Below, piece after piece: positions 1 to 4,817 of a DNA stretch of 6,536 nucleotides. The first letter of the stretch is position 1. Each line of letters opens with the position of its first letter. Origin of the DNA: Bacteroidetes bacterium UBA1952 (GTDB taxonomy: Bacteria > Bacteroidota > Bacteroidia > Chitinophagales > Chitinophagaceae); the NCBI GenBank assembly GCA_002336725.1, contig DDEO01000071.1, positions 1 through 6,536 on the forward strand, given 5' to 3'. Under the pieces are notes generated by a model that had not been told where the DNA came from, ran no database searches, and was given only the letters and a program-made list of their open reading frames with translations. A program made the position numbers and the translations under genes.

Positions 1-311
1 ACGCCTTTGCGGGCATCGAGCACTTTTTCGCTGGTCATGGATTTCACCTCCATACCGTCCATCACGCCGGTGCGGCATGAGGCCACGAGTTTGGGCATCG
101 GGCGCGGGTCTTTCTCGGAGCCTTTGCTCACCTCTACGAGGCAGGTGCGGCATTTTCCGCCGGAGCCTTCGAGTTTGGAATAGTAGCACATCGCAGGCGG
201 TGTTACGTCGCCGCCAATCATGCGGGCCGCTTGCAGGATGGTGGTTCCGGGCGCTACTTCTACCGGGATATTATCTATAACTACCTTAATATTGTTGGGT
301 GCTTCAGCCAT
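1..311 (-). CDS. nuoG: NADH-quinone oxidoreductase subunit G-like protein, N-terminal [2Fe-2S] ferredoxin domain (partial, 3' end beyond window)
   Basis: Read on the minus strand from the ATG at 311-309, the frame stays open to the window edge and gives 103 complete residues beginning MAEAPNNIKVVIDNIPVEV. This is a plant-type ferredoxin fold: a beta-hairpin start, a PGTTILQAAR helix, then four cysteines at residues 42, 54, 57 and 79 (AMCYY, GGKCRTC, ASCRTG). The spacing is that expected for [2Fe-2S] ligands at the start of NuoG, the large peripheral subunit of complex I, which passes electrons from NADH through a chain of Fe-S clusters toward quinone. The later [4Fe-4S] motifs and molybdopterin-like domain would lie outside the window. 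No other nuo gene is visible: the neighbour upstream is divergent, so this looks like the first gene of its transcript. Related two-domain proteins (HoxU, NAD-dependent formate dehydrogenase or hydrogenase subunits) start similarly and cannot be fully excluded from the N-terminus alone. Confidence 0.85.
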   Translation of the reverse strand, partial: MAEAPNNIKVVIDNIPVEVAPGTTILQAARMIGGDVTPPAMCYYSKLEGSGGKCRTCLVEVSKGSEKDPRPMPKLVASCRTGVMDGMEVKSMTSEKVLDARKG

Positions 312-346
312 AACCTGCGCGGTGTTTGCGGTGTTTTAGGAGATGC

Positions 347-368
347 CCGCCTGCGGGTAGGCAGGCGG
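347..368. repeat. Short GC-rich inverted repeat (hairpin)
   Basis: CCGCCTG (347-353) and CAGGCGG (362-368) form a perfect 7-bp stem around an 8-nt loop. It lies between the putative nuoG promoter and the nuoG start codon, so it would fall at or very near the 5' end of that transcript. No T-tract follows on either strand, so it does not look like an intrinsic terminator. It could be a 5'-UTR structure or a dispersed intergenic palindrome. Confidence 0.5.
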
Positions 369-373
369 CGCTG

Positions 374-409
374 CAAAGGTGACATTTCTTTCCCTTAAAA
401 GGCACAAAA
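374..409 (-). promoter_or_regulatory. Putative promoter of the nuoG-like gene
   Basis: On the minus strand CACCTTTG (381-374) differs from the Bacteroidota -7 consensus TAnnTTTG only at its first base. A TTTTG (409-405) lies 23 bp upstream, near the upper end of the range reported for the -33 TTG element. The same 11-base context, TCACCTTTGCA, occurs upstream of mreB, and a near copy sits upstream of clpX. The start codon is about 63 nt downstream of the -7 element. This is motif-based only. Confidence 0.45.
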
Positions 410-513
410 TCGGGGAAAAAAGCCAAAATGGGACAAAATTTCCGGAAAGTGTGTGGGGGCAAAGCGCCCGAAATCCGTATTTATCCTAACAGCACCTTCC
501 CGGTAAAGTTTAC

Positions 514-521
514 TATATTTG
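514..521 (+). promoter_or_regulatory. Putative -7 promoter element for the 531-1472 gene
   Basis: TATATTTG fits TAnnTTTG exactly and ends 9 nt before the ATG at 531. No convincing -33 TTG element is seen 17-23 bp upstream. If functional, the transcript would start only a few bases before the start codon, giving a very short leader without a Shine-Dalgarno site. It also argues against starting translation at the TTG at 519, because that codon lies inside the promoter element. Confidence 0.5.
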
Positions 522-530
522 GGCTATCGT

Positions 531-1472
531 ATGAAAAGCACTCTCTCTCTTCTCTTTTTAACGTTTTTATCCTTCGCAGCCGGGGCGCAGGATAAAATCT
601 TTGTCAAAACCCAAAGACAGCCCATCACCGGTGTCATCACCGAAATAGGTTCTACGGAAGTCAAGTATCACATGATGAACCGTCCTACGCCGGTGCTGAC
701 GATTGAAAAGCAGGACATTATCCGTATCCAGTTTGAAAACGGCGAGGGGATGCAGCTCAGCGATCCGTCCACAGATTTCAGCCTCTATTATGATCAGCAT
801 CTGTGGAATGCCAAGATAAATCTTTTTTCGCCCCTGAACGGCCATACGCAGTTCTTCGTGGAGAATGTCATCAGGCCGGGCCGCAGCCGCGAGTTTGAAC
901 TCAATATTATCGGCCTCGGCGTTGACCCCAATATGATTGACGGCGGCGCGAATCCGCAAACCGGCAACCCCTACACCTATGACGCGAAAGGCGCGGGCAT
1001 CGGCTATGGGCTGCGTTTTATCCGAATGCCCGATTATGGCGGTGCAACGCGCCTGCGCCACCTGATGCAGGGTTCCTATATCAAACCTGCGATCTCGCTT
1101 TCCTTCTATACCCGCAATTTTGTAGCCGGCAACAGCTATAATATTACCGGGAATCCGCTCTATCGCAAGCCCGTTTTTTCAGCGATGGCCGGTGCGAGCT
1201 TTGGCCGTCAGTGGATTCTGGACAACACCATTTCCATCGATGCATACGCGCTGATTGGAATTGGCTATGACAATGTTCGCTCTACGCAGGAAAAAATCAC
1301 CCGCGACGCACAGGGAAATATTTTTTATACCGCTACCAGTAATGTCCCCTATACGGCATTTGGCTATACCCGCTTCTCCAAGTCAGACCTCGGCGTGGCA
1401 TTGGGTGCCGGTATCCGGGTCGGGTTTTTGTTCGACTGGAAAAAGCAAACCAAGACAACCATTGAGAAGTAG
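531..1472 (+). CDS. Secreted, probably outer-membrane beta-barrel protein of unknown function
   Basis: The 313-residue product starts at ATG 531. A TTG four codons upstream keeps the frame open but overlaps the promoter-like TATATTTG and would displace the signal peptide. Residues 1-20 (MKSTLSLLFLTFLSFAAGAQ) form a Sec signal peptide with likely cleavage around AGA/Q or GAQ/D. Residues 22-70 form a small beta-rich segment (KIFVKTQRQPITGVITEIG, then EVKYHMM and IIRIQFENG) resembling a short domain often seen at the start of Bacteroidota envelope proteins, where a surface strand pattern ends in an NG turn. From about residue 85 alternating polar/aromatic stretches separated by turns (FELNIIGLGV, GIGYGLRFIR, IKPAISLSFY, ISIDAYALIGIGY) and the terminal GVALGAGIRVGFLFDW suggest a beta-barrel in the outer membrane. 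There is no SusC/SusD signature, lipoprotein cysteine or obvious type IX sorting domain. It stands alone, with its own promoter and terminator. Barrel assignment is inference; function is unknown. Confidence 0.8.
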   Translation: MKSTLSLLFLTFLSFAAGAQDKIFVKTQRQPITGVITEIGSTEVKYHMMNRPTPVLTIEKQDIIRIQFENGEGMQLSDPSTDFSLYYDQHLWNAKINLFSPLNGHTQFFVENVIRPGRSREFELNIIGLGVDPNMIDGGANPQTGNPYTYDAKGAGIGYGLRFIRMPDYGGATRLRHLMQGSYIKPAISLSFYTRNFVAGNSYNITGNPLYRKPVFSAMAGASFGRQWILDNTISIDAYALIGIGYDNVRSTQEKITRDAQGNIFYTATSNVPYTAFGYTRFSKSDLGVALGAGIRVGFLFDWKKQTKTTIEK

Positions 1473-1479
1473 ATGATTT

Positions 1480-1510
1480 TTCTTAAGTATCTGTAGGGAG
1501 ATCTTAAGAA
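1480..1510 (+). repeat. 3'-UTR hairpin with GTAGGG loop (first of two)
   Basis: TTCTTAAG (1480-1487) pairs perfectly with CTTAAGAA (1503-1510). Inside it ATCT (1489-1492) pairs with AGAT (1499-1502), leaving a single bulged T (1488) and the hexaloop GTAGGG (1493-1498). It begins 8 nt after the stop codon of the upstream gene. It has no T-tract, so it is probably a 3'-end stabilising or processing structure and not a terminator. Confidence 0.6.
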
Positions 1511-1520
1511 TATATGGGGG

Positions 1521-1558
1521 AAAGCCGCTCTTGTAGGGAAGAGCGGCTTTATTTTTTT
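1521..1558 (+). terminator. Intrinsic (Rho-independent) terminator
   Basis: AAAGCCGCTCTT (1521-1532) and AAGAGCGGCTTT (1539-1550) form a perfect 12-bp stem with hexaloop GTAGGG (1533-1538), followed by A and seven Ts (1552-1558). The T-tract is only on the plus strand, so it terminates the 531-1472 gene. On the minus strand the hairpin is followed by a C-run, so it would not terminate mreBCD transcripts by the intrinsic mechanism. Confidence 0.92.
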
Positions 1559-1665
1559 ACGGAAAAAAGGAGGAAGGGGCCGTGTGGAAGCAGCTTGCGG
1601 GGCATTCCCAATCTCGCTTTTCCGGAAATTTGTAGCATCCGGGCTAAATAGAACACAGGAAGGCC

Positions 1666-1717
1666 GCCCTTTAGGCTAATTGCCCTGCCCTTTAGGCTAA
1701 TTGCCCTGTCCTTTAGG
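1666..1717. repeat. 21-bp tandem repeat, two full copies and a partial third
   Basis: Two identical 21-bp units lie at 1666-1686 and 1687-1707. Each contains GCCCTTTAGG followed by CTAATTGCCCT. A third partial copy (1708-1717, GTCCTTTAGG) differs by one base before the sequence diverges. Read on the minus strand the unit would encode a repeated RAISLKG, because 21 is a multiple of three, but the frame around it is not protein-like. Confidence 0.9.
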
Positions 1718-1744
1718 GCGGGGAGAACGGACAAACCACGGAAA

Positions 1745-1767
1745 CGCAGGCCTTTAGGCCTTTTGCG
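1745..1767. repeat. Small palindrome containing CCTTTAGG
   Basis: AGGCC (1748-1752) and GGCCT (1757-1761) form a 5-bp stem around TTTA, with CGCA (1745-1748) and TGCG (1764-1767) able to pair outside as an alternative. On the plus strand Ts follow the inner stem, but the stem is too short to call a terminator. Confidence 0.4.
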
Positions 1768-1911
1768 CAGCCTTTATTCCAGCGCCCGCATGCACTTTCA
1801 TCCGGAAAGAAAGAAACAGTTTTCAGACAGATGCTGCTTCACGCAGCCCAACCGGCTCCTAAAGGCCACAGATTTCCGGAAAACTTTACCGCAACACAAG
1901 CCCCCAATGCC

Positions 1912-2472
1912 TCACGCCTGCCCCTGCCCCACTATTGGCGACTGCCGGGTGAATAGCAGCACATAGGCCAGCACCATCAGCAGCGAAGTGAGCAGCGAAC
2001 ACACCACTTTGAGCAGCAGCATCCCGATAGACACCACACTCCAGAACTGGATGAAGAAATACACCAGATGATGAGCAAAAAACAGCACCGCCGCGTAAGT
2101 GAAAAACGGCAGCCAGCCCATCGTCTTCACCGAAGGCTCCAGCCGCCCATACTCTGAAAGGTGCTTGGGTTGCAGCGCCGCCAGCACATTGGTGCGCAGA
2201 TAGGCAATCAATACACAGGCCGCCGCGTGCATCCCCAAGGTATTGGAAAACACATCTACCGACACCCCCAGCAGGAAACCCGCTATCAGCAGCGCCGGCA
2301 CCCGTGTAGAGAACGGCAGCGTCAGCAGGAAGATGGGATACAGATAGGGCACAAAAAGCGGCAGCGTGCCCGGAACCGTCCACCAGCGCAGGTTGATTTT
2401 ATTGAGCAGCAGCGCCTGCACCGCCACCAGCAACACAAAGCGAAACAGGTATTTGAGCGGGTGGTTGTTCAT
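1912..2472 (-). CDS. mreD: Rod shape-determining membrane protein MreD
   Basis: The 186-residue product is almost entirely hydrophobic, with about six membrane segments (roughly residues 9-24, 37-53, 58-75, 80-99, 120-142 and 148-174). The segment LLGVSVDVFSNTLGMHAAACVLIAYLR (66-92) is the most family-like part: MreD proteins carry a GxxxDxFSxxxLGxHA pattern in the middle of the protein. MreD is an inner-membrane partner of MreC in the elongasome, which coordinates peptidoglycan synthesis along the cell side wall. The start codon ATG (2472-2470) overlaps the mreC stop codon as ATGA, a typical sign of translational coupling, so no separate ribosome binding site is needed. The gene ends the visible cluster: mrdA (PBP2) and rodA, which often follow mreD in Bacteroidota, are absent, and convergent non-coding DNA comes next. 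Confidence 0.9.
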   Translation of the reverse strand: MNNHPLKYLFRFVLLVAVQALLLNKINLRWWTVPGTLPLFVPYLYPIFLLTLPFSTRVPALLIAGFLLGVSVDVFSNTLGMHAAACVLIAYLRTNVLAALQPKHLSEYGRLEPSVKTMGWLPFFTYAAVLFFAHHLVYFFIQFWSVVSIGMLLLKVVCSLLTSLLMVLAYVLLFTRQSPIVGQGQA

Positions 2473-3371
2473 CGGCGACCAGGAGTTGTAGGCGTGAGCA
2501 ATCGGGCGCGGGCGGTGTCTTCCACCGACTGGCGCTCCTCGGCCAGGGTGTTTTCGACCACATACACATAGCGCAATTTCCGGAAATTAGCGCCCGGTCG
2601 CAGGATCAGGGTCTGCGTATTGTTGCGCCGGTTGCGCCGCAGTTTTTCTACCCGGCCAATAAGAACATCCGGCGGCGCAAACGAATAGGCCGTCGTCAGC
2701 ACCGAGTCGCCGCGATAAACCTTCAGATCTCCCGGAATATTCTCCATCTCCAGTTCATCGGGCGAGCCATAGCGCCAGCGCACCGTACCCAACGTGCCAT
2801 CTTTAAGGATGCCGCTCACCGGTTGTCGGTCGGAAAGCACCGAAATCACGGCGGAGAAATGCGCTTTGGCATACACCACCTTGCCCACCACCCCACTTCC
2901 GGAAATCACCGCCTGCCCCGCCTTCACGCCCTCGTTGGTACCCCGTGCCAGGGTGATAAAGTTATTCTTCTCCGACACCGAGTTGTTCACCACCCGCGCC
3001 GTCCGATAAGTATAATGGGCATATTTGAGGATGCGCGCCGTGTCGCCCATTCCGGAAATCGTCGGCTCGGTGTAGCGGATCTGCCCGCTGCTGTCGCGGA
3101 GCGTATCGGCTTCGTAGCGCAGTTGCGAGAGCTGCGCCCGCAGCCTGGCATTTTCCCGTTGCAGGCTGTCGTTTTCGGAAGGCAGATTGAAGAACATAAC
3201 CACATCGCTCTGCCGCTCATATAAAGCGCCCGCCACCGCATTGGCCGACGACAAAATAGCGCCTCCCTGAAGGGTTGCCGTCCGCGAAATCAGATAGAAG
3301 CACAACACCTCCAGCCCCAGGAAAAGGAGCAAATGCGAGAAGCGACGGACAAACTGAAAGAGGACCTTCAA
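2469..3371 (-). CDS. mreC: Rod shape-determining protein MreC, probable TTG start
   Basis: The 300-residue product has the MreC layout: a short cytoplasmic tip, one membrane segment (about 13-29), a periplasmic coiled coil (about 64-95, SENDSLQRENARLRAQLSQL...), then the beta-rich MreC core with NNFITLARGTNEGVKAGQAV (136-155), GVVGKVV (160-166) and PPDVLIGRV (233-241), and a short charged tail. It forms periplasmic filaments that link MreB and MreD to PBP2/RodA. The frame has an in-frame TAA shortly upstream (at about 3390-3388) and no ATG or GTG before the membrane segment; the first internal Met (residue 59) would remove it. The only plausible start is therefore TTG at 3371-3369, with no visible Shine-Dalgarno site. 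It ends in a 4-bp overlap with mreD. Upstream lies an unusual 288-bp spacer separating it from mreB. Confidence 0.92.
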   Translation of the reverse strand: MKVLFQFVRRFSHLLLFLGLEVLCFYLISRTATLQGGAILSSANAVAGALYERQSDVVMFFNLPSENDSLQRENARLRAQLSQLRYEADTLRDSSGQIRYTEPTISGMGDTARILKYAHYTYRTARVVNNSVSEKNNFITLARGTNEGVKAGQAVISGSGVVGKVVYAKAHFSAVISVLSDRQPVSGILKDGTLGTVRWRYGSPDELEMENIPGDLKVYRGDSVLTTAYSFAPPDVLIGRVEKLRRNRRNNTQTLILRPGANFRKLRYVYVVENTLAEERQSVEDTARARLLTPTTPGRR

Positions 3372-3392
3372 GCTGGGCGGTAAGCGTTAAGA

Positions 3393-3648
3393 GTTAGGAG
3401 TTGCAGGTTAGGAGTTGGGGGGATTATTGTTGATGAGGGTTGATGGAGGTTGATTCTGGTTGATGGGAAGGGCTTTTCCGCTCGGGTGTCGAATTTCTCC
3501 GCCTGCGGCTGCGGCGGGGCGGGGCCAAACAGGCGGCGACGTATCGGTCTTCCTGCCTTTGGAGAGCATCCCGGGAAGAAGGAGAACGTCAGCCATCCAC
3601 AGGATTATTTAACCCCTAACTCCAAACGTATTACCCCAAACTCCTAAC
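3393..3648. repeat. Inverted GTTAGGAGTT repeats bounding the mreB-mreC spacer
   Basis: The left end carries GTTAGGAGTT twice as direct copies (3393-3402 and 3407-3416, 14-bp period). The right end carries the exact inverse, AACTCCTAAC (3639-3648), plus a variant CTAACTCC at about 3616-3623. The similarity extends inward: GGTTAGGAGTT followed by a G-run on the left matches the reverse of the right end apart from one inserted base. The arrangement suggests a MITE-like or dispersed intergenic element of roughly 250-270 bp, but there is no coding capacity and no clear target-site duplication. Confidence 0.6.
3429..3464. repeat. Four GTTGAT hexamers at exact 10-bp spacing
   Basis: GTTGAT starts at 3429, 3439, 3449 and 3459. 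The four bases between hexamers vary (GAGG, GGAG, TCTG), so the hexamer is conserved while the filler is not. A 10-bp period places every copy on nearly the same face of the helix. On the mre coding strand it reads ATCAAC. It may be a phased protein-binding site, or a degenerate decamer microsatellite. Confidence 0.85.
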
Positions 3649-3659
3649 CTCTAACCCTT

Positions 3660-4682
3660 TTATTTCATCAAAAACGGCATCCGGGAAAAATTCTTCAGCG
3701 CCATACCAGTGCCCCGCACCACGGCGCGCAGCGGATCATCGGCCACCTGCACGGGCAGCTTTATCTTTTGAGAAATGCGCTTGTCCAGCCCGCGCAGCAG
3801 TGCGCCGCCGCCCGTCAGATAGAGGCCCCGGCGATAGATGTCGGCAGCCAGTTCGGGCGGGGTACTTTCCAGCGCCTTCAGAATAGCTTCTTCAATCTTA
3901 AAAATAGATTTATCCAGCGCCTCGGCCACTTCCTGATAGCTCACCTGAATCTGCTTCGGAATGCCCGTTACCAGGTCGCGACCGTTCACGGCGATATCGT
4001 CGGGCGGCGTGTCCAGTTCCTTGAGCGCCGAGCCTACATGGATTTTAATCTGCTCGGCGGTGCGTTCGCCAATCAGCAGCGAGTGGTAGCGGCGCATCGC
4101 CTCCATAATGTCATTGGTAAACTCGTCGCCCGCAATGCGGATGCTCTGATCGCAGACAATACCGGCCAGCGCGATGACGGAGATGCCCGTCGTTCCGCCG
4201 CCGATGTCGATAATCATGTTGCCGGTAGGTTCTTCTACATCAATGCCGATACCCAGCGCAGCGGCCATTGGCTCATGAATCATATACACTTCCTTGGCGC
4301 CGGCCTGCTCGGCACTGTCGCGCACGGCGCGCTTTTCGACTTCGGTGATAGAAGACGGAATGCAGATAACCATGCGCCAGGAAGGCGGGAAGAGTGGTTT
4401 TTTGGGATATACCAGCTTAATCATCTCGCGCAGCATTCCTTCGGCAGCGTCAAAATCGGCGATTACACCGTCGCGGAGCGGACGAATGGTTTTGAGATTT
4501 TCGTGGGTTTTTTCGTGCATCATCATTGCCTTCTTGCCCACCGCCACAATCTTGTTGGAGGTGCGGTCTTTGGCAACGATAGAAGGTTCATCCACCACCA
4601 CTTGATCGTTGTGGATGATAAGCGTATTGGCAGTGCCGAGATCTATAGCGATTTCCTGTGTCAGGAAGTTAAAAAGGCCCAT
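3660..4682 (-). CDS. mreB: Rod shape-determining actin homologue MreB
   Basis: The 340-residue product is a full-length MreB, an ATP-binding bacterial actin that polymerises under the inner membrane and guides the wall-elongation machinery. The ATPase signatures are intact: phosphate-1 DLGTANT (14-20), the catalytic-region HEPMAAALG with Glu137 (136-144), phosphate-2 DIGGGTTG (159-166) and the adenosine motif LTGGGALLRG (289-298). The N-terminal GLFNFLTQ is short and amphipathic, suited to membrane contact as in other MreBs. ATG at 4682-4680 is the only sensible start, and the length matches the family. There is no strong Shine-Dalgarno site. It is the first gene of the mreB-mreC-mreD cluster and is divergent from the PaaG-like gene. 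A putative promoter lies about 70 nt upstream. A long open frame runs antisense through much of this gene but is not protein-like. Confidence 0.98.
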   Translation of the reverse strand: MGLFNFLTQEIAIDLGTANTLIIHNDQVVVDEPSIVAKDRTSNKIVAVGKKAMMMHEKTHENLKTIRPLRDGVIADFDAAEGMLREMIKLVYPKKPLFPPSWRMVICIPSSITEVEKRAVRDSAEQAGAKEVYMIHEPMAAALGIGIDVEEPTGNMIIDIGGGTTGISVIALAGIVCDQSIRIAGDEFTNDIMEAMRRYHSLLIGERTAEQIKIHVGSALKELDTPPDDIAVNGRDLVTGIPKQIQVSYQEVAEALDKSIFKIEEAILKALESTPPELAADIYRRGLYLTGGGALLRGLDKRISQKIKLPVQVADDPLRAVVRGTGMALKNFSRMPFLMK

Positions 4683-4753
4683 GAATTACGGAAAGGGGAA
4701 TCGGGGGAGGGAAAGGAATGGTGGGGTAAAACAGCAATCAGGGAAGAAGTGTG

Positions 4754-4792
4754 CAAAGGTGAAGAAAAAAACAGTGCTTTCCCGCCAACAAA
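4754..4792 (-). promoter_or_regulatory. Putative promoter of mreB(CD)
   Basis: On the minus strand CACCTTTG (4761-4754) is a one-mismatch TAnnTTTG element, within the 11-mer TCACCTTTGCA shared exactly with the nuoG upstream region. TTTGTTG (4792-4786) lies 24 bp upstream as a possible -33 element, slightly longer than the usual spacing. A leader of about 65-70 nt would precede the ATG. Confidence 0.45.
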
Positions 4793-4804
4793 GGCGCAAA
4801 ATCC

Positions 4805-4812
4805 TATTTTTG
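4805..4812 (+). promoter_or_regulatory. Putative -7 element giving a near-leaderless PaaG-like transcript
   Basis: TATTTTTG matches TAnnTTTG exactly and ends only 5 nt before the ATG at 4818, so transcription would start at or next to the start codon. A -33 TTG element is not evident. It lies back-to-back with the mreB promoter within about 60 bp. Confidence 0.45.
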
Positions 4813-4817
4813 GCGCT

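Larger units (their letters stand above)
1560..1911. other. Non-coding, repeat-rich spacer between two convergent transcripts
   Basis: About 350 bp with no credible gene. The open frames here are short, and one (1734-1549, minus) encodes only a translated tandem repeat. The region holds the 21-bp tandem repeat at 1666-1717, a small palindrome at 1745-1767, five CCTTTAGG/CCTAAAGG words, and two copies of TTTCCGGAAA (1619-1628 and 1873-1882). No clear intrinsic terminator for mreD is seen on the minus strand. Confidence 0.7.
3372..3659. other. Repeat-bounded non-coding spacer splitting mreB from mreC
   Basis: 288 bp with no convincing gene; the two short frames here (about 62-65 codons) lack protein-like composition. 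It is framed by inverted copies of GTTAGGAGTT and holds a phased GTTGAT array on the mreC side. The middle (about 3500-3530) is very G+C-rich with runs of CCGCC and GCGG that could fold. No intrinsic terminator or TAnnTTTG-type promoter for mreC was recognised. Confidence 0.7.

Noticed and set aside
519..530. TTG at 519 as start of the envelope protein gene
   Set aside because: It lies within the promoter-like TATATTTG, and the ATG at 531 gives a clean signal peptide.
1666..1717. Tandem repeat as a CRISPR array
   Set aside because: Units are directly contiguous with no unique spacers, and there are only two and a half copies.
1549..1734. 61-codon minus-strand frame with repeated RAISLKG
   Set aside because: It overlaps the intrinsic terminator and is simply the translation of the 21-bp tandem repeat. 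It has no promoter, ribosome binding site or protein-like composition.
3429..3464. GTTGAT array as iterons of a replication origin
   Set aside because: It is a short array inside a chromosomal housekeeping operon with no replication initiator gene or DnaA boxes nearby.
3421..3609. Direct repeat GGATTATT at 3421-3428 and 3602-3609 as a possible target-site duplication of an insert between mreB and mreC
   Set aside because: An 8-bp match within about 290 bp is close to chance expectation, and the inverted GTTAGGAGTT repeats lie outside it instead of just inside, so the geometry does not fit a transposition scar.
3768..4817. A 350-codon open extension upstream of the PaaG-like gene, antisense through mreB
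   Set aside because: It is a stop-free shadow of the mreB coding frame. Crotonase homology begins only at ATG 4818, and no family member has such an N-terminal extension. mreB itself is intact and conserved on the other strand.
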